Shown here: piece by piece, positions 1-7,890 of the stretch
Layout of the letters: each line of letters begins with the position of its first letter
Position numbering within the stretch: the stretch's first letter is position 1
Source of the DNA: an uncultured bacterium
GTDB taxonomy: Bacteria; Pseudomonadota; Gammaproteobacteria; Burkholderiales; CAIKXV01
Length of the DNA: 55,389 nt
Direction: 5' to 3'
Assembly (NCBI GenBank): GCA_903873475.1
Contig: CAIQON010000252.1
Location: 1 to 55,389 of the forward strand
Translations under genes and position numbers: made by a program
Notes under the pieces: generated by a model
Databases searched by the model: none
The model's input: the letters and a program-made list of their open reading frames with translations, nothing else
Told to the model about the DNA's origin: nothing

Positions 1-348
1 CTGGCGGTAGCCAAGCGCGTCAAGGAGGCAGAAGAGCAGCGCCGTCAGCAGGCCTATGCGGAAGCGGTCGCCGGCTACGAGGCGCAAGTGCGGGCGCTCC
101 ACGACGAACAGACCAAGCTGCGCGCATTGCTTCGCGATTCTGTCCGGCTGCAGCGCGCGACACGCTTGCGCGAGTTCATCGCCGCCTTCGAGGGCCGCGC
201 TCGCCAGGACGGCGAGTACACCGCCGAGAAGGAGCAGTGGGTCGAGTGGGCGAACACAAAGGCAGACTGGCTCGATCCCCTGGTACGACGCACCGATCCC
301 ATCCTGGATACCCCGCTATCGGCACCTCCGAGCTTCTGGAAATTCTGA
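1..348 (+). CDS. C-terminal part of an unrecognised coiled-coil protein (5' end outside window)
   Basis: The frame is open from the first base of the window and ends at TGA 346-348, giving about 115 residues of a C-terminus. It is rich in Glu, Arg, Gln and Ala with heptad-like spacing, as in a coiled coil. It then has a Trp-rich stretch (EQWVEWANTKADWLDPLV) and ends in SFWKF. I do not recognise the family. The stop lies only 14 bases before the inverted repeat of an IS3-type element, so the gene itself appears intact at its 3' end. Codon use is GC-rich at third positions, which supports real coding. Function unknown. Confidence 0.55.
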   Translation: MAVAKRVKEAEEQRRQQAYAEAVAGYEAQVRALHDEQTKLRALLRDSVRLQRATRLREFIAAFEGRARQDGEYTAEKEQWVEWANTKADWLDPLVRRTDPILDTPLSAPPSFWKF

Positions 349-395
349 GGTCATGCCGTCCACTGTGGGCTGCTGCCGGTTCCGTGGACACCGAC

Positions 396-620
396 CTAAG
401 CTTCTCGAGCCCATTCGACCTGTACTGGACGGATGTACCCGATGGTTGAGTGGCGACGCGTCGGGTTGTAGAAGCGCTCGATGTAGTCGAACACGTCTGA
501 TTTCGCCTCGTCGCGCAGGCGATACACCTTTCGTGCCGTGCGTTCGGTCTTCAGACTGCTGAAGAAGCTTTCCATGGCCGAGTTGTCCCAGACTTCTCCT
601 GCGCGGCTCATGCTGCACAC
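396..620 (-). pseudogene. IS3-family transposase orfB, C-terminal fragment
   Basis: About 74 residues match the end of the IS3 OrfB integrase domain. They contain the block WDNSAMESFFSSLKTE, with the last acidic residue of the DDE triad, followed by YNPTRRHSTIGY near the C-terminus. The frame runs upstream through GIVCSMSR but meets a stop codon just before it, where the intact protein would continue. The first two catalytic acidic residues are absent. The fragment lies inside the inverted repeats of the 363-799 element and is inactive. Confidence 0.8.
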
Positions 621-662
621 GATGCCTTACTCGGCCAAGAGCCGCTGGAAATACTCACTCGT

Positions 663-735
663 ACAGGCCGCGCTCCTTGACCAGCTTCACCGCCTCAAGC
701 TTGAACTCTCTGCTGAACTACCGTCTCGTTCCCAT
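663..735 (-). pseudogene. IS3-family orfA, N-terminal remnant
   Basis: The minus-strand ATG at 735-733 opens a short reading that resembles the start of IS3 OrfA: MGTRR, an in-frame TAG, then FSREFKLEAVKLVKERG. This is the beginning of the helix-turn-helix domain, interrupted by a nonsense codon and followed by another stop. A GGAGG motif lies upstream of the ATG. Together with the orfB tail it shows that the element lost its central part. Confidence 0.65.
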
Positions 736-799
736 GTGACACCTCCGGTATCGTTTTCCACCTTAACAAGGTGTCCATAAAACCGGCAGCAGCCCACAG

Positions 800-1016
800 A
801 GTTGCCTTGCTGCGCCACCATCATGGCGCAGCCTGCGTGCCCGTTGCATAGCCGGACGAGGGCCACCTGTGCGGGCTCTTGCAAGGCGGGGCAGTTGCTG
901 GTTGCCCAGTCGCTCACCTGCGCCTGCGCCACGCCGGCCAACGCGGCCAAAACCACGACACCCGAAAGTCGCACGCGATGCATTGCACGCGCAACCGCGC
1001 CAAAAGCTTGGCTCAT
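800..1016 (-). pseudogene. Small exported protein truncated by the IS3-type element
   Basis: The ATG at 1016-1014 is followed by a clear Sec signal peptide (hydrophobic core GVVVLAALAGVAQA, cleavage expected after AQA). The predicted mature region has several cysteines (SNCPALQEP, RLCNGHAGCAMM). At position 799 the frame runs into the inverted repeat of the IS remnant and ends in IS-derived residues at 687. The native C-terminus is therefore missing. The gene starts 13 bases after the lipoprotein gene upstream, so the two were probably one transcript. Function unknown. Confidence 0.6.
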
Positions 1017-1028
1017 TTGTTTCCCGAT

Positions 1029-1739
1029 CTATCGGACAACTTCGTCCAGCGATGCCTTCAACTTCTGAAATGCCGCCTGTCGGCTTCGCAATTCTGCATC
1101 GATCAAGGGCTTGACGAGCTCTTCAGGCCTGGGGCCCGGCAAAAACGGATTAAATAAATACTTCAGATCAGAGGCATTGCTTCTAGAGCCGGCATCAGAG
1201 CCGATGCCGCTTGCGATGCCGAGACGCCTCAGTTGTGGATCAAAAAAATGCAGCGTAATGTCAGTGATGTACGCAGCGGCGTTTTCTGCGGGATTGCTTT
1301 TGTATTTACCCTCTATGCCCAGATCAACCACTGCTGCGATGTCGAGTTTGCGATCCCTGAAATCGGCGAAGTCATTGACCACAACGACATTCTTGAAGCG
1401 TGAGCGCAATTCCAGCAAGGTTCCTTCGATCAGAGCACGTGGCGCGACAGAGTCATACATGGCCTTGACTATGGGATAGCTGCGTGGCTCCCACGACTTG
1501 ATGTAACCCTCAACATATTTGGTATCGAGTTCTTCTCGCGCCTTGATCTGGGTCTCGGAACTGGTACTGACGATCAGCGCGAGCGTCTTGTCCTTCGCCC
1601 CCATTACCCCTCTCACTGGAGCATCAACTGGCTTGATACCCCCCAGCAAGTCTGCCAGCGGGTCCGTGCGGGGAGGGCTCTGGTAACTGCAAGCGGTCAG
1701 AAGCACAGAAATGGCGAGGCAGAAAACTCGGGTGAGCAT
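1029..1739 (-). CDS. Putative outer-membrane or periplasmic lipoprotein of unknown function
   Basis: I chose the ATG at 1739-1737 because it starts directly at a lipoprotein signal peptide (MLTRVFCLAISVLLTAC; lipobox LTAC, Cys at residue 17) and has GGAGAA about eight bases upstream. A start ten codons further upstream is possible but would lengthen the n-region. The mature part, about 220 residues, has no motif that I recognise. It contains a hydrophobic strand-like segment (NVVVVNDFADF) and a predicted alpha/beta pattern. It is transcribed with the truncated exported-protein gene downstream and perhaps with the cysteine-containing hypothetical gene upstream. Homologues would be needed to assign a role. 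Confidence 0.7.
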   Translation of the reverse strand: MLTRVFCLAISVLLTACSYQSPPRTDPLADLLGGIKPVDAPVRGVMGAKDKTLALIVSTSSETQIKAREELDTKYVEGYIKSWEPRSYPIVKAMYDSVAPRALIEGTLLELRSRFKNVVVVNDFADFRDRKLDIAAVVDLGIEGKYKSNPAENAAAYITDITLHFFDPQLRRLGIASGIGSDAGSRSNASDLKYLFNPFLPGPRPEELVKPLIDAELRSRQAAFQKLKASLDEVVR

Positions 1740-1759
1740 AAGGCGTTCTCCGTTGAGTG

Positions 1760-1797
1760 GTGGGCGCAATAGGGTGGGCGCAATAGGGTGGGCGCAG
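1760..1797. repeat. Tandem repeat, 14-bp unit, about 2.7 copies
   Basis: The unit gtgggcgcaatagg occurs twice exactly (1760-1773 and 1774-1787), followed by a partial third copy (gtgggcgcag). It lies immediately upstream of the chosen lipoprotein start, in the leader region. Slippage here could change promoter or leader spacing. Confidence 0.85.
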
Positions 1798-1811
1798 TGA
1801 AGCTGCGGGTG

Positions 1812-2318
1812 CTAAGGCCTGCGCGGTTGGCAATCTGATGGATTTGTCGCCTGGCGCTTGCAAGTTGTCTCGGTGTTTTGCCGCATCTGCATAAGGCCGG
1901 CGATTCTCTGCCGGGCAGGCTGGCCGTTACACACCTGGCTATCGAGCACCCGTCTTAGTTCGTCGATCATGTAAAGCGTCAGCTGCGAGACTGCAACGAC
2001 GCTTTGAGTTCGGCTTTGCAGCGCTGACATTTCGGAATCTTTGCGCGAATATTCTTGTTCACAAGCATTCGATCCGACACCTCCCTGCGATCCACCGCCT
2101 TGCTGCGAGCTAGCCGTCGTACTGCCACTTTGAAGCTGCGCTATGGCCGATTCAAGCTTGGCGACATTGGTATAGTAGTTTCGCCCGGATGTGCAATTGC
2201 TGCCGCGGGCCTGCCGACATTCGCTCTGGGCTCTTGACAAGTTCTGCGCAACGGTCTGGCGGTCAGGTGAAGAAGCGCAGGCCGGCAAAGAGTTTGCGAC
2301 CTGCAGGTAAACCTGCAT
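1812..2318 (-). CDS. Hypothetical Gln/Ser-rich protein, N-terminus uncertain
   Basis: This 168-residue frame ends 72 bases upstream of the chosen lipoprotein start on the same strand. It has scattered cysteines (ACASS, SECRQ, NCTSG, NACEQ, QVCNG), a low-complexity linker of Ser, Gly and Gln near residues 65-82, and a helical C-terminal half (SQLTLYMIDELRRVLDSQV). The first ATG is not followed by a signal peptide, although the cysteine pattern looks periplasmic. A 5' truncation or a missed start upstream is therefore likely. I do not recognise the family. Confidence 0.5.
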   Translation of the reverse strand: MQVYLQVANSLPACASSPDRQTVAQNLSRAQSECRQARGSNCTSGRNYYTNVAKLESAIAQLQSGSTTASSQQGGGSQGGVGSNACEQEYSRKDSEMSALQSRTQSVVAVSQLTLYMIDELRRVLDSQVCNGQPARQRIAGLMQMRQNTETTCKRQATNPSDCQPRRP

Positions 2319-2430
2319 GTGCCAAACCCCTTGTTCCGCGTCCTGCGAGGCGCCGTATGACCCACATTGAGGTCAACAAGACCGAGCACGACCCGGACCC
2401 GGGCTGCGATCAACGCCAGATACGGTTCGC

Positions 2431-2817
2431 ATGCCGAGGGTGGCGGCACCGTTTGCGGCGCGGGTGTTCGTCCCGTCCGTGCTCTGGCTCGACGAGCGGC
2501 ACGCGCCGATCGGGCCGGGAGTGAGCCCGGCGCTGCGGCAGGCCAGTGACCTCCTGCGTGGCAGCCACTTCCGGGTCGAGATGCCCGTGCCGCCCGGCGC
2601 ACGGCATGCGGTCGTTTACTCCGCGGCGACGCTGCCGGATCGCACCTTCCTGCTGCACATTCCGGCATCGGTGCAGTCGGTGCCGATCGGCAACGGCGGG
2701 ATGATCTACCTGCCGGTGGCCGCCCGGGTGCAACCGGTCGGGCTCTGTTTCCCTCCTGGATCTTCGCTCTCGACCGTTACCGCACCGAGCACCTCCCGTG
2801 ACTTGCCAGGTGCCTGA
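2431..2817 (+). pseudogene. MalM-like C-terminal domain fragment
   Basis: The frame has strong GC-third-position coding bias. It reads like the C-terminal half of maltose-operon periplasmic proteins of the MalM family, with VFVPSVLWLDERHAPIGP followed by RVEMPVPPGARHAVVYSAA. No signal peptide or N-terminal domain precedes it. The upstream 110 bases hold no plausible start of a full-length protein, and the last 20 residues look unlike the family. I read it as a truncated relic. The MalM assignment rests on motif resemblance only. Confidence 0.45.
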
Positions 2818-2839
2818 GCACCTTGCGGCATCGACGAAT

Positions 2840-3322
2840 TCATGCGTCGCCTTCCCCATGGAGCGGCGGCTGCGCCAGATGTTCGCGCGCAGTCGCCGCG
2901 AGCTGCTCGTCGAACGTGGCCAGCGGTGCGCCCAGCAGTTCAGCCAGACTGAGATAGGCCGCGTCGTATGCAGTGAGCGCGTAGCGATCCGCCAGCCGCA
3001 GGACGCTGGACATGTCGAGCCGATGGCGTTCGACCGCCATCCCGTCGATCAGGGCGAGTGCGGACGTGACGGCCGCCTGCGGAAGCCGTTCGCGGCGGAT
3101 CTTCTTCAGAGCGACACTGATCAGCTCGTAGTCGATCAGGTCAGGCGCATGCAGGGCGCGCGCCTGAAGCGCGGCGGCCGCGAGCGGTGCCTCGGGTTCG
3201 GCAAACAGGTGGGCTGCGACTACGGTGGCGTCCACCACCAGTCGCGGGCGGCTCGAGTAGAACGCGTGGGGTTCCGCGACATGCAACGACGCCGTCGAAG
3301 CGCGCGGGAGCGCCACGTTCAA
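2840..3322 (-). CDS. VapC-family PIN-domain ribonuclease toxin
   Basis: PIN-domain toxin of a type II TA system; such proteins cleave RNA, often tRNA. The acidic residues expected at the active site are present: Asp31 (VVDATV), Glu66 (DYELIS), Asp120 (TAYDAAYLSLA) and Asp139 (ATFDEQL). The frame can begin at TTG 3322-3320, overlapping the antitoxin stop by four bases. However, about 28 residues would then precede the first PIN strand, more than usual. A later GTG in front of VVDATV is an alternative start. The partner antitoxin lies directly upstream in the same operon. Confidence 0.8.
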   Translation of the reverse strand: MNVALPRASTASLHVAEPHAFYSSRPRLVVDATVVAAHLFAEPEAPLAAAALQARALHAPDLIDYELISVALKKIRRERLPQAAVTSALALIDGMAVERHRLDMSSVLRLADRYALTAYDAAYLSLAELLGAPLATFDEQLAATAREHLAQPPLHGEGDA

Positions 3323-3588
3323 CGTCCGTCGCGCAGTTCGCGGATGTAGCCCATGGAACTGCGGGTTCCTCCGGGAAACAGCGCGGCGGCCCGTTCACTG
3401 ACTTGCGTCACCGTCAAGGCACCTGCCGCCGGTCCGTCGCCGCTCGGCGCCGCGCCGCGCTCGCTGGCCACCCCTTCGAGGATCGTCAGCAGCTCGCGCT
3501 GCAACGACCGCCGGTTACGGTGCGCGCGCTCGCGCAGCCGTTGGGCGAGTGCGTCCGGTACGTTCTTCACGGACAGGTTCACGGGCAT
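3319..3588 (-). CDS. FitA-like ribbon-helix-helix antitoxin
   Basis: The 89-residue protein starts at ATG 3588-3586. It has an N-terminal ribbon-helix-helix domain (MPVNLSVKNVPDALAQRLRE, then a helix through about residue 40), as in FitA-type antitoxins. A Gly/Ala-rich linker and a C-terminal toxin-binding tail (SMGYIRELRDGR) follow. It overlaps the downstream VapC gene by four bases, the usual translational coupling of such pairs. It probably represses its own promoter, but I see no clear operator in the upstream sequence, which is itself a TA remnant. Confidence 0.8.
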   Translation of the reverse strand: MPVNLSVKNVPDALAQRLRERAHRNRRSLQRELLTILEGVASERGAAPSGDGPAAGALTVTQVSERAAALFPGGTRSSMGYIRELRDGR

Positions 3589-3724
3589 GGCAGCTCCCCA
3601 AGACTGCCTCCGGAATGGAGACGATGGATTCATTATGGAACCACTCGATCCTCTCCGCAACCGGCGTGCGCAACCTCTACTCATCGTCGATTTGGCCGCA
3701 CTCCGCCGGCGGAGTCGCAGCGAC

Positions 3725-3935
3725 CCGGTATCCTCGATCGCAGCGGCGGCGAAGTATTCGAGCCACGCCGAGGAGTCGACGAGATTCACACCCGATCCGC
3801 CTCCCTCGGGACCGAGGTGTCGATCCCGGCAAGGAAGCCTCGGAGCTCGCGCGCCGGGCGCTCCGGGATCAGTTCGATCCGATCGCCGTACTGCACGACC
3901 TGCGGCCCCGGCCTCGAGGACGCAAGCGTCGCGCC
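3725..3935 (-). pseudogene. Decayed AbrB-type antitoxin and PIN toxin pair
   Basis: On the minus strand a frame ends with VVQYGDRIELIPERPAREL...GIDTSVPREADRV and stops at TGA 3788-3786. This is the C-terminal part of a MazE/AbrB-type antitoxin. The GTG at 3789-3787 overlaps that stop and opens VNLVDSSAWLEYF, the first strand of a PIN toxin. Homology to PIN is lost after about 20-25 residues near 3725. The antitoxin lacks its N-terminal DNA-binding part, and its upstream boundary lies in a short dispersed repeat (3909-3935). Both genes are inactive. Confidence 0.65.
3909..3935. repeat. REP-like 27-bp dispersed repeat, copy 1
   Basis: It begins cggcctcgagg and ends agcgtcgcgcc. It contains two small palindromes: cctcgagg, and gacgc/gcgtc separated by two bases. 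A copy with 26 of 27 identical bases in the same orientation lies at 11573-11599. Both copies sit at the edge of TA genes. Confidence 0.7.
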
Positions 3936-3947
3936 GACGAACCGGGT

Positions 3948-5690
3948 CTACTCGCCGCGAGCAATCCACGCGGCGGCCTTCTCCGCAATCATCAAGGTCG
4001 GCGCGTTGGTGTTGCCGCTGGTGATCATCGGCATCACGCCGGCGTCGACCACCCGCAGTCCGCGCACGCCGCGCACCCGAAGGTGCGAATCGACCACCGC
4101 CATCGGGTCGTCTGCACGGCCCATCCGGGTGGTGCCCACCGGGTGGAAGATGGTGGTGGCGATGTCTCCGGCCAGTCGAGCGAGTTCTTCGTCGCTCTGG
4201 TATTGCGGCCCGGGCCTGAACTCTTCGGGCATGAATGGCGCCAGCGCGCGCTGGCTCACGATGCGGCGCGTCAGGCGCAAGGAGTCCGCCGCGACCTGGC
4301 GGTCTTCGCTCGTGCTGAGGTAATTGGGTGCGATCGCCGGCGCCTCGTCGAAGCGGCTGCTCTTGAGATGGACCGTGCCACGGCTGCTCGGGCTCAGGTT
4401 GCAGACGCTGGCAGTGAAGGCGTCGAAGTCGTGCAGCGGCTCGCCAAAGGCGTCGAGCGAGAGGGGTTGCACATGGTATTGAAGGTTCGGGTGGGGCTGG
4501 CTCGCGTCGGAGCGCGTGAAGGCGCCCAGTTGCGAGGGCGCCATGCTCATCGGGCCGGTGCGGCGCAGGGCGTATTCCAGGCCCATGCGGGCCTTGCCCC
4601 AGAGCGAGTGGGCCATGGTGTTGAGCGTGACGTTGCGCCGGCCATCGGCTTGTATCTTGTAGACCGAGCGAATCTGCAAGTGGTCCTGCAGATTGGCGCC
4701 CACACCGGGCAGGTCCTGCCTGACTTCAATGCCGTGCTGCTGCAGCAGCGCTGCCGGGCCCAGGCCCGAGAGCTGCAGGATATGCGGCGAGCCCACGCTG
4801 CCCGCGCACAGGATCACCTCGCCTTGCAGACCGCCCGGGTCGCGCTGGGGGTCGCGCGTGGCATGGGCCTGCACTTTCTCAGCGCCTGTCCAGACCTCGA
4901 CGTCGGTGCATCGCTGGCTGCCGTCGGCCTGCTTTTCAAGCAGGAGCTGGCAGACTTGCGCGCGGGTCCACAGCTCGAAATTGGGGCGGCCAGAGCAGGT
5001 TGGTCGCAGGAACGCCCTGGCCGTGTTCCAGCGCCAGCCGCTTTTCTGGTTGACTTCGAAATAGGCCACGCCCTCGTTGTTGCCGCCGTTGAAGTCCTCG
5101 GTGGCCGGGATGCCGGCCTGTTGCGCAGCCTGGGAAAAGGCATCCAGGATGTCCCAGCGCAGGCGCTGCTTTTCCACGCGCCATTCGCCGCCCATCTTCC
5201 CGGCCAGCCCCTGGCTGCCCGAGTGCTGGCTCTTGTGGCCGTGCAGGCGCCGGAAGTTCTCGTCCACCGGGACATGGCCCGGGTCGAGCTTGTAATGGTC
5301 TTCATGCATCCTGAAGGCGGCCAGCACGCTGTCCCAGCGCCAGGCGTCGTCGCCGGTGAGTTCGGCCCAGCGCTCGTAGTCGCGGGCCTGCCCGCGCATG
5401 TAGATCATGCCGTTGATGCTCGACGAGCCGCCCAGCGTCTTGCCGCGCGGGTAGCGCAGCGAGCGACCGTTCAGGCCCGGCTCGGCTTCGGTCCGGAAGA
5501 GCCAGTCGGTGCGCGGATTGCCGATGCAGTACAGGTAGCCGACCGGGATGTGGATCCAGTGGTAGTCGTCCCGCCCGCCGGCCTCGATCATCAGCACGCG
5601 CTTGCTGGCATCGGCACTCAGTCGATTGGCGAGAAGGCAGCCAGCGGTGCCGCCGCCGATGATGATGTAGTCGAAGGTGTTCTCATGCAT
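3948..5690 (-). CDS. GMC-family FAD-dependent oxidoreductase (choline/alcohol dehydrogenase-like)
   Basis: The 580-residue flavoprotein is predicted to oxidise a primary alcohol with FAD in the cytoplasm. The dinucleotide fold is at residues 8-20 (YIIIGGGTAGCLLANRLS). The GMC signature follows near residue 85 (RYPRGKTLGGSSSINGM). The C-terminal catalytic region has His516 (FHPVGTTRMG) and an Asn in SGNTNAP near residue 560. Length and domain order match the choline dehydrogenase and alcohol dehydrogenase branch of the family. The substrate cannot be told from sequence alone. No betB or regulator is adjacent. The start codon has only a weak ribosome-binding site. Confidence 0.9.
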   Translation of the reverse strand: MHENTFDYIIIGGGTAGCLLANRLSADASKRVLMIEAGGRDDYHWIHIPVGYLYCIGNPRTDWLFRTEAEPGLNGRSLRYPRGKTLGGSSSINGMIYMRGQARDYERWAELTGDDAWRWDSVLAAFRMHEDHYKLDPGHVPVDENFRRLHGHKSQHSGSQGLAGKMGGEWRVEKQRLRWDILDAFSQAAQQAGIPATEDFNGGNNEGVAYFEVNQKSGWRWNTARAFLRPTCSGRPNFELWTRAQVCQLLLEKQADGSQRCTDVEVWTGAEKVQAHATRDPQRDPGGLQGEVILCAGSVGSPHILQLSGLGPAALLQQHGIEVRQDLPGVGANLQDHLQIRSVYKIQADGRRNVTLNTMAHSLWGKARMGLEYALRRTGPMSMAPSQLGAFTRSDASQPHPNLQYHVQPLSLDAFGEPLHDFDAFTASVCNLSPSSRGTVHLKSSRFDEAPAIAPNYLSTSEDRQVAADSLRLTRRIVSQRALAPFMPEEFRPGPQYQSDEELARLAGDIATTIFHPVGTTRMGRADDPMAVVDSHLRVRGVRGLRVVDAGVMPMITSGNTNAPTLMIAEKAAAWIARGE

Positions 5691-5803
5691 GGCAACCAGT
5701 CTATCGGGACTTGCGCGCCGACGTCCAAAGCCACGAAGCTGGTGGCCGATGCCAGCGGTCTATTCCCGGCCCGCGCCCCGCTTCCACCAGGGTGCGGCCT
5801 GCG

Positions 5804-7411
5804 TCAGGCGCTGGCGATCGTGGCGCGGCCGGCCTCCACCACGAAGCGGGCCTTGTCCACCAGCGGCGCGCCGGGGCGGGTCACGTAGTCCACCGCACGG
5901 AAGCTCACCGCCATCTGCTTCGGCCCCGCCTCATGCAGGCAGTAGCCGCGGCGGTTGTTGAAGAAAGAGATGTGCGGGTTGCGTCGCAGTACCGTCGGCG
6001 TCGCGGCCAGTGCCTCGCTGCCATCGCCATTGGAGCTGATGGAGCTCGCGCAGAACTCGGTCATCAGCGCCGGCCCCTGCCCGCCGTTGGCGCGCACCTC
6101 GCCGGCCCAGGCGTTGTGCACGTCGCCCGTCAGCACGACGAGGTTTTCGACATTGCGCTGCCGCACCCCGTCCAGCAGGCGCTGGCGTGCCACCGGCATC
6201 GCGTCCCACTTGTCCATCGAGATCATGCGCCCGCGAACATCGTCGCCCAGGTCGCGCTCCATGACCATCACCTGCTGCGCCAGCACCTGCCAGGTGGCGT
6301 GCCGGCCCTCGAGGTTGCGCAGCAGCCAGGCTTCCTGATCGGCACCGAGCATGGTCGCGTCCGCGCGATTGACCTCGGCGCAGGCCGATCCGACGCCATC
6401 GCCGCAGGGCTGGTCGGTGCGGTAGCCGCGCGTGTCGAGCACATGGATGTCGGCGAGCCTGCCGTAGCGCAGGCGCCGATGCGCAAGGATCTGCGGCCCG
6501 CGCGGCAGTTGGGCGCGGCGCAGCGGCATCATCTCGTACCAGGCCTGGAAGGCGATCTGCTTGCGCAGCGCGAAGACCTCTGGCGGCACCGCGACGGGGA
6601 AGCGCGCCGAGCCGTCCTCCTCGCTGATCTCGCCGGCCCAGTTGTTGTCCACCTCATGGTCGTCGAAGGAAACCAGGAAGGGATGCGCCGCATGCGCCGC
6701 GGCGAGATCGGGGTCGAGCCGATACAGCGCGTAGCGGTTGCGGTAATCGTCGAGGGTGTAGATCTCCTCGCCCAGGTGCTGGCGCACCGCTGGCGAGCCC
6801 CCGGGCTGGGGACCCCGCGCGCGGTATTCGTAGATGTAGTCGCCGGAGTGGAAGACGAAGTCGAGCTCGGACTCCTCGGCGATATGCCGCCAGGCGGTGA
6901 AGAAGCCGTGCTCGTAGTGCTGGCAGCCGGCATTGACGAAACGCAGCCGTGCCAGCGCGGCATCGGCGGCGGGCGCGGTGCGGGTGCGGCCCACCGGGCT
7001 GATCTCGCGTCCCACGCGGAAGCGGTAGTGATACGGCCGGCCTGGCTTCAGCCCGCCGACCTCGACATGCACGGAGTGGCCGAGTTCGGGCCTGGCCAGA
7101 GCGGTGCCGCGCTGCGCGATGCGGGCGAAGCCCGGATCTTCGGCCACCTCCCAGCGGACCTCGACGGCCATCCGCGGCATGCCGCCGCCGGCCAGCGGAT
7201 CGGGTGCGAGCCGGGTCCAGATCACCACCCCGTCGGGCAACGGATCGCCCGAGGCGACGCCGAGGCTGAACGGATAGCGTGCGAAGACCGGCTGCGCCCA
7301 CACGCGCGGCACGATGGCCGGCTGGATCGCCACCAGCGCGGCGGCGGCTACGGAGCCGCGCAGCAGGCCGCGGCGCGAGAGGTTGAGGATGTGGCGGCGC
7401 GTGCTATCCAT
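5804..7411 (-). CDS. PhoD-like phosphatase/phosphodiesterase, Tat-exported
   Basis: Metal-dependent alkaline phosphatase D family protein of 535 residues, predicted to be periplasmic or secreted. The N-terminus carries a twin-arginine signal (LSRRGLLRG, then a hydrophobic stretch ending in RVWA), as is usual for PhoD. An N-terminal Fn3-like domain (FSLGVASGDPLPDGVVIWTR) precedes the catalytic domain, which has the motifs VFHSGDYIYEYR, VSFDDHEVDNNW and LTGDVHNAWAGE. I chose ATG 7411-7409 because it leads straight into the Tat signal and has GGGAG upstream. Longer frames would add unstructured residues. It would release phosphate from organic esters. No Pho box was identified. Confidence 0.9.
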   Translation of the reverse strand: MDSTRRHILNLSRRGLLRGSVAAAALVAIQPAIVPRVWAQPVFARYPFSLGVASGDPLPDGVVIWTRLAPDPLAGGGMPRMAVEVRWEVAEDPGFARIAQRGTALARPELGHSVHVEVGGLKPGRPYHYRFRVGREISPVGRTRTAPAADAALARLRFVNAGCQHYEHGFFTAWRHIAEESELDFVFHSGDYIYEYRARGPQPGGSPAVRQHLGEEIYTLDDYRNRYALYRLDPDLAAAHAAHPFLVSFDDHEVDNNWAGEISEEDGSARFPVAVPPEVFALRKQIAFQAWYEMMPLRRAQLPRGPQILAHRRLRYGRLADIHVLDTRGYRTDQPCGDGVGSACAEVNRADATMLGADQEAWLLRNLEGRHATWQVLAQQVMVMERDLGDDVRGRMISMDKWDAMPVARQRLLDGVRQRNVENLVVLTGDVHNAWAGEVRANGGQGPALMTEFCASSISSNGDGSEALAATPTVLRRNPHISFFNNRRGYCLHEAGPKQMAVSFRAVDYVTRPGAPLVDKARFVVEAGRATIASA

Positions 7412-7633
7412 CGGAGGGCTCCCGGAGCAAGTCATGCGCCAGACACTAGCGCCGTCGTGAGGCAAGGCCGTGACAGGGCCATGACAAGGCTGCGTCGGGT
7501 ACCTGGCTTTCTCCCCCGCCGCGTCACCTCTCCATGCGCCCGTCATGCATACGGGGCTGTTCGAGGTTGCAAGCCCATGGAAGTGCGTTGATCGGCCATC
7601 CCGGCCGAGCTACCATGCGAGCCGTATCGACAG

Positions 7634-7648
7634 TATGGGTGACCCATA
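7634..7648. promoter_or_regulatory. 15-bp palindrome at the vapB start, candidate VapBC operator
   Basis: TATGGGT and ACCCATA form perfect arms around a single G. The right arm runs into the ATG of the antitoxin gene (7648). A ribbon-helix-helix antitoxin bound here would block both transcription and initiation. Its position and symmetry fit an autoregulatory operator, but binding is inferred. Confidence 0.55.
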
Positions 7649-7890
7649 TGAAGACCACCATCGAACTGCCGGACGATCTTCTGGAGCGCAGCAAGGCTGT
7701 CGCGCGGCGTGAAAACTCCACGCTCAAGGCGCTGATCGAAGAGGGCCTGCGCCTGGCGCTGCGGGCGCGTATCCGCAAGCGTGCCGCGCCTTTTGCCCTG
7801 CAGCCTTTTCCGGGCGACGGCTTGTCGCCGGAGTTCGCGGATGCTGGCTGGGAGGCGACGCGCGACGAGATCTACCGTGATCGCGGTTGA
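7648..7890 (+). CDS. VapB-type ribbon-helix-helix antitoxin
   Basis: The 80-residue protein has an N-terminal strand and helices (MKTTIELPDDLLERSKAVAR) typical of the short VapB antitoxins with a ribbon-helix-helix fold. A toxin-binding tail ending in EIYRDRG follows. The ATG is overlapped by a palindrome. The toxin gene starts 14 bases before this stop, in another frame, so translation is probably coupled. Confidence 0.8.
   Translation: MKTTIELPDDLLERSKAVARRENSTLKALIEEGLRLALRARIRKRAAPFALQPFPGDGLSPEFADAGWEATRDEIYRDRG

Larger units (their letters stand above)
363..799. mobile_element. Internally deleted IS3-family element with both terminal inverted repeats
   Basis: The element is bounded by imperfect inverted repeats of about 38 bp. 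The left end starts ctgtgggctgctgccggtt at 363 and the right end is its reverse complement, finishing at 799. The first 19 bp match exactly, a short mismatch follows, and the inner motif tggacacc is shared. On the minus strand the inside holds the start of an orfA and the last third of an orfB transposase. The total of 437 bp compares with the roughly 1.2-1.3 kb usual for the family, so most of the middle is deleted. I see no target-site duplication in the flanks (gtcca and agttg). It cannot encode a working transposase but could be moved in trans if a full copy exists elsewhere. Confidence 0.8.

Noticed and set aside
34-800. A full transposase gene near the left end
   Set aside because: Only an orfA start with a nonsense codon and an orfB tail are present; the inverted repeats enclose just 437 bp.
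1760-1797. Transposon end or attachment site
   Set aside because: A simple 14-bp tandem repeat with no inverted partner or integrase nearby.
3549-7591. Very long plus-strand open frames over the GMC and PhoD-like genes (up to about 780 codons)
   Set aside because: They are antisense to genes with clear catalytic motifs, have no domain of their own, and arise from GC-rich third-position bias.
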